Assembly: GCF_039912695.1 (NCBI RefSeq)
Contig: NZ_JBDSPJ010000012.1
Span: 42,801-106,800 of the forward strand
From: Pseudolysinimonas_A sp039912695
GTDB taxonomy: Bacteria > Actinomycetota > Actinomycetes > Actinomycetales > Microbacteriaceae
Direction: 5' to 3'
Length of the DNA: 64,000 bases
The position numbers and the translations under genes were made by a program. Of this stretch, positions 1 through 7,444 are shown piece after piece (position 1 is the first letter of the stretch; every line of letters begins with the position of its first letter). The notes under the pieces are model-generated. The model was not told the DNA's origin. It saw only the letters and a program-made list of their open reading frames with translations, and made no database searches.

Positions 1-327
1 GATCGCTGCTCGATCCTCGGGATGGGCGGTGAGCCATTGCTGGCCAGCCTCAGTAAACGGGCCACCGCGCGGACGGGTCGTGAGCATCGAACGGATGTCG
101 TCCGCCTCCGCTTCGCCGACTTCGACGTACGGCACGTCCTGGTCGCTGAAATCCCCAAATTGAGCCCCGAAGAAGAAAGCGCTCGGCTCCCACTGCTCGC
201 GGCTGGTCCAGGCCTCGTCACGGGTCACCCCGGTGTCGTCAATCGACGTGCGCCGACGGAACCCGCTCGGCCATTCCCGGGTAAACCCGTTGTGCATGAC
301 GGCGTAGAAGCGGACGTCACCGATCAC
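1..327 (-). CDS. Hypothetical protein, cut by the window edge
   Basis: A reading frame that enters the window at the left edge and starts with GTG at 327; an in-frame TGA lies twelve codons upstream, so this is the first possible start. The visible 109 residues begin V-I-G-D-V-R-F-Y-A-V-M-H-N-G and are rich in Trp, Phe and acidic residues. I do not recognise a family; the pattern (short 'FYAV' strand, an Arg patch, then a 'DEAW ... W-E-P' segment) resembles small actinobacterial proteins of unknown function. It is the last visible gene of the secretion/toxin operon and its GTG overlaps the stop of the preceding 24-codon frame (GTGA), which suggests translational coupling. An immunity or accessory role is only a guess from position. 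Confidence 0.5.
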   Translation of the reverse strand, partial: MIGDVRFYAVMHNGFTREWPSGFRRRTSIDDTGVTRDEAWTSREQWEPSAFFFGAQFGDFSDQDVPYVEVGEAEADDIRSMLTTRPRGGPFTEAGQQWLTAHPEDRAAI

Positions 328-398
328 CGCGCACCCCCGATCGGGAAGAGACGGCCCAGGTCACCCGCGCCTGGCGGGACCTCGAGGCCTTCGAACAT
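324..398 (-). CDS. Possible 24-residue leader or small protein
   Basis: A short frame starting ATG at 398 (M-F-E-G-L-E-V-P-P-G-A-G) and ending in a TGA that overlaps the GTG of the next frame. It sits 30 bases after the stop of the ART-like gene. The tight GTGA overlap is the only real argument that it is translated; it may serve to couple ribosomes into the following gene. No family recognised and no strong ribosome-binding site seen. Confidence 0.25.
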   Translation of the reverse strand: MFEGLEVPPGAGDLGRLFPIGGAR

Positions 399-428
399 CT
401 GTGCAGATTGATTCGCGGGCGCACGGAT

Positions 429-872
429 TCAGGGACCGAATCGGCCGGGCTGCCGCACCGTAACCGCTGCGGTGGCGCGCGCGCTCTCGATCAGCACGAC
501 GAGGTCGTCGTCGGACACCGCACGACCCGCCTCGACGCCCGGACGGATCTCGATGACGACTTGGAGAGTGAGGCCTGAGACGTCGTGCAGAGCGGAGGCC
601 GGGCTCAGCGAGCTGCCGGGAAGGATCGCGACCTCACGCGCGGCCGGATCGGCGGAGATCGGTCCCACATCGCGCCCCGCACTCGACACGATCGCCCACA
701 CGCAGGCAGCGGTGAAGTTGGCGCTTGCGATCCGAAGGTCACGGCTGGTCGGCACCGGCGCCGGCAGGAGGATCCCGCCCGCCAGAGCGCCCGTCGCCGC
801 ACGCCACGTCACCCCCTGGTAGACCGGGAGCGATTCCAGCGCGTTGACGAGCCCCGCCTGCGACTCAGCCAT
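429..872 (-). CDS. Small protein with a degenerate ADP-ribosyltransferase-like pattern
   Basis: 147 residues, ATG at 872, overlapping the end of the preceding gene by 8 bases. Its landmarks resemble the order of an R-S-E type ADP-ribosyltransferase fold: a 'VYQGVTW' strand where active enzymes have a Y-R-G, a 'PTSRDLRIASANF' segment where they have S-T-S followed by a helix, then a 'REVAILPGS' strand where they carry E-x-E and the usual 'E-V-L-x-P-G' ending. The catalytic Arg is Gln here and the second Glu is not clear, so activity is unlikely if the reading is right. It lies two genes downstream of a toxin with an intact ART domain. It could be a decayed toxin fragment, a pseudoenzyme or an immunity-related protein; the fold assignment is inference. 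Confidence 0.55.
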   Translation of the reverse strand: MAESQAGLVNALESLPVYQGVTWRAATGALAGGILLPAPVPTSRDLRIASANFTAACVWAIVSSAGRDVGPISADPAAREVAILPGSSLSPASALHDVSGLTLQVVIEIRPGVEAGRAVSDDDLVVLIESARATAAVTVRQPGRFGP

Positions 873-1524
873 CCGAAGCCCGCTGCCAGTCGGAGAACAA
901 CGCGCCGATGCGATCGGTTCCCAGAGCGAGGGCCTTCGCCGCGCGATGCGCCGTCTGCTCGTCAGTGAACCACGGCCACGGTGCGTCTTCCGGGGCGGCC
1001 TGCACCGTCCAGCCGCGGACGGTCGCCTCGACCGCTCCTGACGCAGAGAGTTGCTCGCGCGCCTCGCGCATGAACGTCCCGAATGGCCGGTCGCCCGATG
1101 GCACTACCGGGAGGGGTTCGCCCTCGAGTGCTCCAGCGACGGCTTCGACCCAAACGTCGCCCCAGAGCGCCGTGCCGACCATGTCCACGACGACGGGAGC
1201 GAGACGTGGCTTAAGCATGATGCGCCAAGAATCCTCGAGAGTCGGCGCGTACCGCGCCTCCCAGAGTCGCAGTACGACCGTGGACCCACCCGCGAGACGA
1301 AGGGCGACTTGTCCATCTGACGCATCGAGCGCAATGAACACCCCGTCCGGGAGCACCTCGACGAACTCCTCGATCTTGGCAAACCAGTTCTCGCGCGCGG
1401 TCGCCTGATCGGTTCCGCCGAGGAACTTCACGATGCTGACGTTGCCCATCTCACGGATCAACTCCGCCTCGGCGACTGTGAACGCCGTCCGGCGCTCGGC
1501 GTCGGAGAATGAGATCGACGTCAC
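865..1524 (-). CDS. Hypothetical protein directly after the ART toxin; candidate immunity protein
   Basis: 219 residues, GTG start at 1524 overlapping the toxin stop (GTGA), so production should be coupled to the toxin. No signal peptide or membrane segment is visible; the protein looks soluble and cytoplasmic, mixed alpha/beta, with a Trp-rich C-terminal third (around 'APWPWFTDEQTAH'). I do not recognise the family. In polymorphic toxin loci the gene immediately downstream of the toxin usually encodes its immunity protein, so that is the leading hypothesis here, resting on position only. It could also be a secretion accessory protein, as several operon members are of unknown function. Confidence 0.7.
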   Translation of the reverse strand: MTSISFSDAERRTAFTVAEAELIREMGNVSIVKFLGGTDQATARENWFAKIEEFVEVLPDGVFIALDASDGQVALRLAGGSTVVLRLWEARYAPTLEDSWRIMLKPRLAPVVVDMVGTALWGDVWVEAVAGALEGEPLPVVPSGDRPFGTFMREAREQLSASGAVEATVRGWTVQAAPEDAPWPWFTDEQTAHRAAKALALGTDRIGALFSDWQRASDG

Positions 1525-3776
1525 GGAGCGACTTCTCGGAGAACGATGTGCCAGACACCGTCCGCATCGGCGAACTTCGAGATCACGTCGAACTCAGTCC
1601 CCCTCTGGAAGAGGATCTCAGCCTCGGCCTGGAACGCCGAGATCGGCCGAACGACCGTCCCCGTCTGGCCGTAGATCTCCATGATCCCCGGCTGCTTGCC
1701 TTCGGCTACTGCTCGCTCGACGAACTCGTGCGTCACTTGCGGGCTGAGCGTGGAACTCGCGAAGCCGTTGTCGTGCCAGGGCTTGCCTTCGACGAATTGG
1801 TCGAGGAAGTCCTGCGTGATCCCGACGCCGCGCGTCACGTACCCGGGTGCGGAAGGCAGCTTCGACAACGCCTCGGTCGTGGCAGAGATCCGTGACTCGA
1901 TCGAGGCGACCTCGTTTGCGGTCGGAATATGGCCGCCGTCGATCGTTCCGTAGCGCAGGTACTCGTTCATCGGCTGGTAACCCGCGTCGGTCGTGTAGTC
2001 GTAGATCGCCTTAGCGTCAGTCGGGGATAGCGTCGGGTACGCATCCGACACCTTCTGTGCCCATTCGTCGAGCCGCGCCGGATCGACGAAACCTCCCTCG
2101 GGCGGGCGGAACTCGGCGTCGATGGCCGTCCAGTCGACCGACGACAACGGCGTACCGTCGGGACCTGCGTGCGCGGGCGGCTCCGAGAGACCCGTGTGGT
2201 CGGGAACGTTGCCACCCGGACCGTCGCCGCCGTGCGGCGTTGGGTCGGCGGGGTCGCCGTGCGGCACATCCGGATGCGTGGGGAGCGGATCGCCGATGTG
2301 CGGTTCCGGGATCTGCGGGGTGTCGATGTGGTGCGGTGCCTCGATATGGGGGGTGTCGACATGGGGCGTATGGATGGTCGGCCCATCCACGTGGGGACCC
2401 TGCACGTGGGGCGCCTCGATGTGGGGCGCCTCGACGTGCAGCAAGGAACCGTCCGGCATCTCGATCTTCGATCCGACGGTGACGACCTCTTCGATCTTCA
2501 CGCCGGTACCGACGACATCTCCCGAGAGACCCTCGAGCTTGGTGACGAGACCATCGGCCTTCGACACGCCAACGCCTGCTGCCTCGGAGAGTCGGGCCGC
2601 GTCGGAGGCGACCTCCGCCACGTGTGCGGCCCCCGTGATTCCCTTGATCGCTCCCGCGATTTCGCCCGGGCCGGGGATGAGGAACGTCAGGAGGTTCGCG
2701 GCGACCCGGCCGCCCGCCTCAGCGGGGTTCTTCGCCCAAACGTCCCAAGCCAGCAGCCCTTTACCCATTTCGGTGGTGTTGTTGAGCGCTTCCTTGAAGA
2801 CCGGCACTCCCAGCTGTCCGAGGATCTGTGCGGGCGGGATCGTCATGAGAACCAGCGACCCGAGACCCGTCGCGACCCCGAGCCATCCTTTGCCCGCGGT
2901 TTCCCAGCTCCACTTTCCCGTCAGGCTGTCGAGGCCGATGAGCGTCCCCAAGCCCTCGAGGGTTTCCTTGCCGACGTTGCCGACACCCCACCATGCCGAC
3001 TCGCCGCAGTTGCGGTTTTCGTCGACTCGGTGACCCCACGGAAGCACCGCGGTGTTGTCACCCGACTGCTTGAGCTGCCAGGCCTCGATCTTCTCGACAT
3101 CCGCCACGCACAGGTTGCGCTCGCGGTTGATCGCATTCGCACAGTCGGCCTCGGCGTTCTGCAGCTTCGTATATGCGTCGGCCACCCGATCCATCAGGCC
3201 GTTGTTGCGGTCGATGTGCTCGCTGGACTCCGTCCACGGTGCGAGCATCACGACTCCCCTGCCGCGAACGTGCGCGGATTCGCCGAGGGAATGGAGGTAG
3301 TCGACAACCTCTGTCGCCGTTCGCACCGCGGCGCGCGACCCGCCGACGGTCGCCTTCGAATCCCACTCGTACGCCTTGGTCTCTTGAGGCGAGACCCAGA
3401 CCAGACCGTCGTAGCCGATCTCATCAGTGAGCTTGATCGCATCAACCTTGATCGCAGCAAACGTCTTAATGAGCGGACGCACCGCTGAGGCAAAGGTCTC
3501 GAGCGCGTTGGCGACCCGATCAAACTTGCCCGAGAGCGTTCGCAGTTCGGTGTCAGGAGATCCGAGGGCGCTGTAAATTACGGCGCCCTGCGGCGACTCC
3601 AGCACGGCGGGCATGCCCGCCCAGATTGTGGATGCCGTATCGGCGTGCGTGACGGCATCGCCACCAGCGGTTCGCAAGGTCTGGGCAACATCGTCGAGCG
3701 AGTTGGGGTGCAGATCGTCGCCGGGAATCAGATCCGGGATGATCAACCCGTCATAGCGGTGGACATTCAGTGTCAT
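1521..3776 (-). CDS. Type VII-secreted polymorphic toxin with C-terminal ADP-ribosyltransferase domain
   Basis: 751 residues, ATG at 3776 overlapping the preceding stop (TGATG). The N-terminal 300 residues are mostly helical and lack a Sec signal, as in LXG/WXG-type substrates of ESX systems. A hydrophobic Gly/Ala-rich stretch follows (about 295-400, 'pre-toxin' like). Residues about 445-510 are a His/Pro repeat linker. The last ~190 residues fit an R-S-E class ADP-ribosyltransferase: 'TRG' with Arg649, 'SST' at 674-676, and an E-x-E at Glu718/Glu720 followed by a hydrophobic strand; this order is typical of arginine-modifying mono-ADP-ribosyltransferase toxins. It sits in an operon with two WXG100-like proteins, opposite EccC/EccD genes. 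Likely secreted effector that modifies a target cell protein; the target is unknown. Confidence 0.85.
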   Translation of the reverse strand: MTLNVHRYDGLIIPDLIPGDDLHPNSLDDVAQTLRTAGGDAVTHADTASTIWAGMPAVLESPQGAVIYSALGSPDTELRTLSGKFDRVANALETFASAVRPLIKTFAAIKVDAIKLTDEIGYDGLVWVSPQETKAYEWDSKATVGGSRAAVRTATEVVDYLHSLGESAHVRGRGVVMLAPWTESSEHIDRNNGLMDRVADAYTKLQNAEADCANAINRERNLCVADVEKIEAWQLKQSGDNTAVLPWGHRVDENRNCGESAWWGVGNVGKETLEGLGTLIGLDSLTGKWSWETAGKGWLGVATGLGSLVLMTIPPAQILGQLGVPVFKEALNNTTEMGKGLLAWDVWAKNPAEAGGRVAANLLTFLIPGPGEIAGAIKGITGAAHVAEVASDAARLSEAAGVGVSKADGLVTKLEGLSGDVVGTGVKIEEVVTVGSKIEMPDGSLLHVEAPHIEAPHVQGPHVDGPTIHTPHVDTPHIEAPHHIDTPQIPEPHIGDPLPTHPDVPHGDPADPTPHGGDGPGGNVPDHTGLSEPPAHAGPDGTPLSSVDWTAIDAEFRPPEGGFVDPARLDEWAQKVSDAYPTLSPTDAKAIYDYTTDAGYQPMNEYLRYGTIDGGHIPTANEVASIESRISATTEALSKLPSAPGYVTRGVGITQDFLDQFVEGKPWHDNGFASSTLSPQVTHEFVERAVAEGKQPGIMEIYGQTGTVVRPISAFQAEAEILFQRGTEFDVISKFADADGVWHIVLREVAP
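2250..2445 (-). repeat. His/Pro-rich repeat inside the toxin gene
   Basis: About 65 codons encode irregular copies of a P-H-(V/I)-x-(A/T/G/D) unit, for example 'EAPHIEAPH', 'QGPHVDGP' and 'DTPHIEAPHH'. On the plus strand this shows as repeated 'gtggggc/gatgtgg' motifs. The repeat joins the helical secretion region to the toxin module and should be extended because of the frequent prolines. The density of His could bind metal ions, which is inference. Confidence 0.85.
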
Positions 3777-4126
3777 CAGCCATTACTCCCCGGTAGCGGC
3801 GGCGCGACAGCTGCGACCGAGTTCAGCCCTGCCGCGATCGACGTTGCGATCTCTTCATCGCCGGCCAAATATGCATTGGCGGCGTTTGCGGTGCCCTCAA
3901 GCGCCCCCTTGTACTTGCCGAAAATTTGGGTGACAGTGCCCTCGTACTGTTCCTGCAAGAAGGCGGAGTAGGCCGACGTGACGATCCCATCGAAACCGGC
4001 GCCGTCCTGCACGGTCGTAATCGAATCAGCCGGCCCGGCGAGTGCCTTGTTCACGGCCTCAACCTCAGCCTCGGTCTGGGTCAGGATCAGGGTGACCCCC
4101 GCGGGGTCAACACGCCAACCGGTCAT
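3776..4126 (-). CDS. Small T7SS-associated helical protein
   Basis: 116 residues, ATG at 4126 overlapping the upstream stop by ATGA and its own stop overlapping the toxin start. It begins 'MTGWRVDPAGV' and is then predicted mostly helical with a long Ala-rich centre; no signal peptide and no membrane segment. Size, the N-terminal 'W-x-(V/I)-x-P-x-G-V' signature and place immediately before a large ESX substrate match small WXG-like partner proteins of actinobacteria (I believe the family annotated DUF6507, not verified). It may form a targeting complex with the toxin N-terminus, as LXG toxins do with small helical partners. Confidence 0.7.
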   Translation of the reverse strand: MTGWRVDPAGVTLILTQTEAEVEAVNKALAGPADSITTVQDGAGFDGIVTSAYSAFLQEQYEGTVTQIFGKYKGALEGTANAANAYLAGDEEIATSIAAGLNSVAAVAPPLPGSNG

Positions 4127-4473
4127 CGGTCCAATCCCCTTACGATCGCGGAGCCGTCGACGAAGTGCTCAAGTGCGAAGACCAAGGCCATGCCGCGACG
4201 GTGTTCGAACGGCACGACCGCTTCGGTCAGAAAACCTTCGCCCCCCGCTAGCTCAGCTTCGGGACCATAAGAACGCACCAGATCTACCGTCGTCTCGACC
4301 CGACGTGGTCGGCCAAAGGTGGCCAGCGGCGTCTCGTCCAGCTCGGTCACCGTGACCGCGCCCTCCCGCACTGTGTCGCGCACCAGCATCGGAGGAGTCA
4401 TTGTTTCGGCGAGCGCGCGCAACTCGTCCAGCGTGTGCTCCCGAGGAGCAAGCACTGCGACTTCGAACGGCAT
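4123..4473 (-). CDS. Hypothetical protein in the T7SS operon
   Basis: 116 residues. The ATG at 4473 is preferred over longer frames because it overlaps the stop of the upstream gene (TGATG), as do the other joins in this operon. The protein starts 'MPFEVAVLAPREHTLDEL' and has alternating strands and helices, with no export signal or membrane segment, so it is probably cytoplasmic. I do not recognise the family. Position between a large unknown protein and the toxin's small partner suggests a chaperone or adaptor in toxin export. Confidence 0.7.
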   Translation of the reverse strand: MPFEVAVLAPREHTLDELRALAETMTPPMLVRDTVREGAVTVTELDETPLATFGRPRRVETTVDLVRSYGPEAELAGGEGFLTEAVVPFEHRRGMALVFALEHFVDGSAIVRGLDR

Positions 4474-5498
4474 CAGGCGGTCCCTCCGCTTCGGCTCAAG
4501 AGGCGAGTGATCTTGTCGGTTCCCAGAGCCTCGGTGAACCGGGTCGCCACCGAATAAGGCAGTTCGGTCGGGGAGTCGAATCCGACGACGAGCGACGGGG
4601 TACGGCCCCGACCGACTGTCTTCGCCCCAAAATCGCGACTCAGTTCGTCGAGGTTGGGGGCGAGAGCCTTCGTCGCGCGCGGGCCGATAATCGCAGCAAG
4701 TGGAGTCGCGGCGCCAATCGGCTCGGGACGGAATCCGAGGTCGACCGGACCGGACTGCATCGCCACGGTGCCGAAGAGCGGCGAGGCGGTTGCGGTCGCA
4801 ATCCGGGTCAACACCTCGACCGCGGTTGCCGTCAGATCGGCGGTGGAACCCTTCGCGGCGAGCAGGATGCCCGTGGTCGTTTCTTCGACGCCACCCTTGG
4901 TGCGGCGGATCGTCGTGGTGAACCGTGCGCGGCCGTCGGTATCCGCGATCATCCAGCGCACAGGACCCGGCATCCAGGCCCGCGAAGCCGCGGTGTATGC
5001 CTTGCGGTTCCACGACAAAGTGGCGGGTTCGTGAGCGCCCCAACAGGCGAGTTGGGTACTGGCAAGGCGTTTGGCGAGAGTGACAGCTGTCTCACCGAGC
5101 TCGGTGCTCTCGTCGGCAGGCGACTGCGTGCTGATGGCCACCAGGAACCGAACGTCGCCCGTTGCTGTCGACTGGTCGTACGAGGGCGCCGCCGCTTCGA
5201 GAGCGCGGTCGATGCGATCGGAGACGACGCCGGTGAGCGGGTCGACGAAAGCGGAGGCGCTCTCGCGCACCAGCCACCGGCCCCCGGCGAGAGTGAGGTG
5301 ATAGCGCGCCAGGTAGCTCATGGTCGCTCCGGGGCGAGTGATCACGACCGGGGTGAGGCCGGCGCCCTGGATCGCCACCAACGCATCCGCCATCGACTCC
5401 GTCAGCAGAACGGTGTCGGCGCGCGACTCGACGCACGCCCACAGTCCGTCGACATGGTCAACGAGTGGATGTGTAAATCCCGTCAGCATGTCAGCCAT
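4473..5498 (-). CDS. Conserved T7SS-associated protein of unknown function (DUF6177-like)
   Basis: 341 residues, ATG at 5498, 15 bases after the second WXG100-like gene. No signal peptide or membrane segment. The middle ('ACWGAHEPATLSWNRKAYTAASRAWMPGPVRWMIADTDG') and the C-terminal 'LGFRPEPIGAATPLAAIIGPRATKAL' blocks look conserved. It resembles a DUF often found beside actinobacterial EccC/WXG100 genes (probably DUF6177; family name not verified). By place it may act like EspG, a cytoplasmic chaperone for secreted substrates in mycobacterial ESX systems, but no EspG signature could be confirmed by eye. Confidence 0.75.
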   Translation of the reverse strand: MADMLTGFTHPLVDHVDGLWACVESRADTVLLTESMADALVAIQGAGLTPVVITRPGATMSYLARYHLTLAGGRWLVRESASAFVDPLTGVVSDRIDRALEAAAPSYDQSTATGDVRFLVAISTQSPADESTELGETAVTLAKRLASTQLACWGAHEPATLSWNRKAYTAASRAWMPGPVRWMIADTDGRARFTTTIRRTKGGVEETTTGILLAAKGSTADLTATAVEVLTRIATATASPLFGTVAMQSGPVDLGFRPEPIGAATPLAAIIGPRATKALAPNLDELSRDFGAKTVGRGRTPSLVVGFDSPTELPYSVATRFTEALGTDKITRLLSRSGGTA

Positions 5499-5513
5499 CT
5501 GTGCGGGCCGAGA

Positions 5514-5828
5514 TCAACCGATATTGGCGACCGCAGACTTCGCCTTTTGCAGCGCAGCCTGGGCGGATTCGTCCGACTGCTCGAGGCTCTTACGCACTGT
5601 GTCGATGATCGACTTCACGTTGTCGGCCGCGTTCTTCCAGCGAAGTTCTTTCGCCGCGTAGTCTTCGGCGACCCCGTCGGCCGTGTAGTCAGCCATGGCC
5701 TGGCGCACGTCGGTATTGCGCTGATCGATCAGCGTCTCAAGGCGAGCGGCAGTGGCGAGAAAGTATTCCTGCGCCGTCTGCGAGGCCGCGGTGTCATAGT
5801 CGCGGCGGTCGGTCTGGTTTCCAGCCAT
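5514..5828 (-). CDS. WXG100-like secreted protein (EsxB-like partner)
   Basis: 104 residues, ATG at 5828 preceded by an AAAGGGG-type ribosome-binding site. Helix-rich, about the size of WXG100 proteins, and paired in tandem with a second one 17 bases upstream. A clear W-x-G turn is absent: the central region reads '...DGVAEDYAAKELRWKNAADN', so the helical hairpin is inferred from size and context rather than from the motif. ESX systems usually secrete two such proteins as a heterodimer. Located directly upstream of T7SS accessory and toxin genes. Confidence 0.75.
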   Translation of the reverse strand: MAGNQTDRRDYDTAASQTAQEYFLATAARLETLIDQRNTDVRQAMADYTADGVAEDYAAKELRWKNAADNVKSIIDTVRKSLEQSDESAQAALQKAKSAVANIG

Positions 5829-5845
5829 GTCGTGATGCCCCTTTC

Positions 5846-6181
5846 CTAGGCGCGGGTGCCGAAGCGGCCCGCGTCGAACGACACCCCGGCTTGCGCCTGG
5901 CGGGTCTGGTCGGCGATCTCCTGATCGCCTTCGCCGAATGATCGATCCATGCTCGAGACCCCGGCGAGAACTGCGCGAAGCGACTGAGACAGCTCAGTCG
6001 CGATCTGGTCGGTGTGTGCCTTGAACGAGTCGAAGGCAGCGCGGCCAGAGCCGTTGAACTTGCCTTCCAGCGGTGCGCCGGCTTCGGCGAGCTGGCGTAC
6101 TGTCGCACCGAGGTCGTCGCCGGCACTCGAGGTCTTTTTGGTCAGAGTCGAGAGCACATCGGCCCCCATCGCAAACTTCAT
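5846..6181 (-). CDS. WXG100-like secreted protein (EsxA-like), FNG in place of WXG
   Basis: 111 residues, first gene of the minus operon, ATG at 6181 with a GGGGAGT ribosome-binding site six bases upstream. The central turn reads 'EGKFNGSGRAAFDSF', where F-N-G replaces W-x-G followed by the usual A-x-x-x-F pattern of the second helix. Helices flank the turn on both sides, as in ESAT-6-like proteins. It is likely an obligate partner of the following 104-residue protein and a substrate or structural part of the secretion system encoded on the opposite strand. Confidence 0.8.
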   Translation of the reverse strand: MKFAMGADVLSTLTKKTSSAGDDLGATVRQLAEAGAPLEGKFNGSGRAAFDSFKAHTDQIATELSQSLRAVLAGVSSMDRSFGEGDQEIADQTRQAQAGVSFDAGRFGTRA

Positions 6182-6275
6182 GTTTTACTCCCCGTTGTCG
6201 ATCCGAGTTGAGCGCGTCGCGCGGTATTGAGCAAAACGCAAATCACCCCGCGATAGCGAGGCTAGCATCGAATTA

Positions 6276-6291
6276 ACAGGGGATTCCCTGT
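6276..6291. promoter_or_regulatory. Palindrome in the divergent T7SS promoter region
   Basis: The 127 bases between the two divergent secretion operons contain the perfect inverted repeat ACAGGG-GATT-CCCTGT, ending 17 bases before the GTG of the FHA gene. It could be an operator for a regulator controlling both operons or a stem in the leader. A following AGGGAG (6299-6304) is the ribosome-binding site for the GTG at 6309. No convincing -35/-10 pair was found. Confidence 0.5.
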
Positions 6292-6308
6292 CAATCGCAG
6301 GGAGTGAC

Positions 6309-7142
6309 GTGACGAGCATCGCCCGGGTCGCGCCCCGTCCGATCGGGAGTGCCGTCGCACCCGCCGGCCGCGTGCTGGTGGGAATCCTGATCGATTTAGC
6401 CGCACTCGCGGTGCCCGTTGCGGTTGCCGGGGCGACTGCGGCGGCCGGCCTCACCCAACTCGCTGCCGCCGCCCTGATCGTCGCCCTTGCGGTGCTGGGC
6501 GCGCAGCTGCGTCTGTGGTCGCGCGAGGGCACGAGCCTCGGATGGCGCCTCACCGGAGTGCGCCAGGTTTCCTCCTCTGACTCGGCTCCTCTCGGCCTGA
6601 CCCGTCTCCTTCAGGCGAGCTGGTTCGCCGACGTGCGCGGAGCCCGTGATCCGGTCGATCCGCGCCTCTCAAGTCAGCTCGCCCCGCCCGTCACGGCTCC
6701 GGGGGCAGGGATCCCGGTCGCCGCGCCCGCCGCGCAAGCGTCGACGTCGGGGGTTATCGCGCCACCCCCCGGAGTCGCACCCCGGGCATCCGATCCTGAA
6801 CCGGCGGTGCGCTACCGCGCCTTGCTTTCGATCGACGGACGGATTGAGGGTGCTCTCGGCGTCGGGGTGGTACTCGGTCGCAACCCCGAGCCGACCGGCG
6901 GCGAGCGCCCCATCTCGATCGCCGACCTCGCACGCGAAGTGTCGAAGACCCACCTCGCGATTAGGCCGGATGCCGAGGGACGCGTCTGGGCGATCGATCT
7001 GAACTCGACGAATGGCTCGGTCGTCACTCATGCCAGCGGCGCCACCAGCACGATTCCTTCGGGCGGCCACGCCGTCCTCGCCGCGGATGACGTCGTGCAG
7101 ATCGGTCGCCACGCGGTCGCCGTCCAACTCGTGGCTTCGTGA
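6309..7142 (+). CDS. Membrane-anchored FHA-domain protein of the T7SS
   Basis: 277 residues, GTG start at 6309 chosen for the AGGGAG four bases upstream. Two membrane segments lie near the N-terminus (about 23-70), followed by a short RDD-like stretch ('REGTSLGWRLTGVRQ'), a Pro/Ala-rich linker, and a C-terminal FHA domain at about 170-277. The FHA landmarks are complete: G190-R-N, S212-K-T-H215 and S233-T-N-G236, which read phosphothreonine peptides. In Firmicutes EssC the FHA domains are at the N-terminus of the ATPase, and in mycobacteria FHA proteins interact with ESX; here the EccC lacks FHA, so this protein may supply that function in trans. First gene of the plus operon. Confidence 0.85.
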   Translation: MTSIARVAPRPIGSAVAPAGRVLVGILIDLAALAVPVAVAGATAAAGLTQLAAAALIVALAVLGAQLRLWSREGTSLGWRLTGVRQVSSSDSAPLGLTRLLQASWFADVRGARDPVDPRLSSQLAPPVTAPGAGIPVAAPAAQASTSGVIAPPPGVAPRASDPEPAVRYRALLSIDGRIEGALGVGVVLGRNPEPTGGERPISIADLAREVSKTHLAIRPDAEGRVWAIDLNSTNGSVVTHASGATSTIPSGGHAVLAADDVVQIGRHAVAVQLVAS

Positions 7143-7153
7143 GGATGTGACCG

Positions 7154-7444
7154 ATGCAAGAACGCGATGACTCCCTTCTCGAGTCGGTAAGCACGCACCG
7201 TCGTCGCCTCGGCGCTGCTCTGGCCTTTGGGTCGATGGGTGCGCGACGTTCGGTCGGGTCGATCGTGCGGCGACTGCTGATCGGCATGGTGCTCGCGGCG
7301 ATCGCCTGCGCCGTCTGCATCGGCGTCGGATTCGTCAGCAGCATCCTGATCGCGAATGCGGCCGCGGCAGCAGCCGCAACCCAGAGCCCGACTCCGACAC
7401 CCGACTCCACGCTGACCCCCAGCCCCACCCCGGGAGACAACTGA
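7154..7444 (+). CDS. Small single-pass membrane protein in the T7SS operon
   Basis: 96 residues, ATG at 7154, 11 bases after the FHA gene and overlapping the next gene by TGATG. A basic N-terminus is followed by a membrane segment (about 42-68), an Ala run and a Ser/Thr/Pro-rich tail ('SPTPTPDSTLTPSPTP') that should lie outside the cell. No family recognised. Tight packing between FHA and EccD genes suggests it is a small structural or assembly subunit of the secretion complex. Confidence 0.7.
   Translation: MQERDDSLLESVSTHRRRLGAALAFGSMGARRSVGSIVRRLLIGMVLAAIACAVCIGVGFVSSILIANAAAAAAATQSPTPTPDSTLTPSPTPGDN

Noticed and set aside
2169..3488. 439-residue plus-strand frame
   Set aside because: Antisense to the ART toxin gene; composition typical of a shadow frame.
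4401..5849. 482-residue plus-strand frame
   Set aside because: Antisense to the T7SS accessory and WXG100-like genes; Arg-rich, low-complexity product with no motif, as expected for a shadow of GC-rich coding DNA.
6182..6308. Paired -35/-10 promoter between the T7SS operons
   Set aside because: TTGAGC and TAGCAT exist but the spacing (30 bases) does not fit a sigma-70-type promoter.
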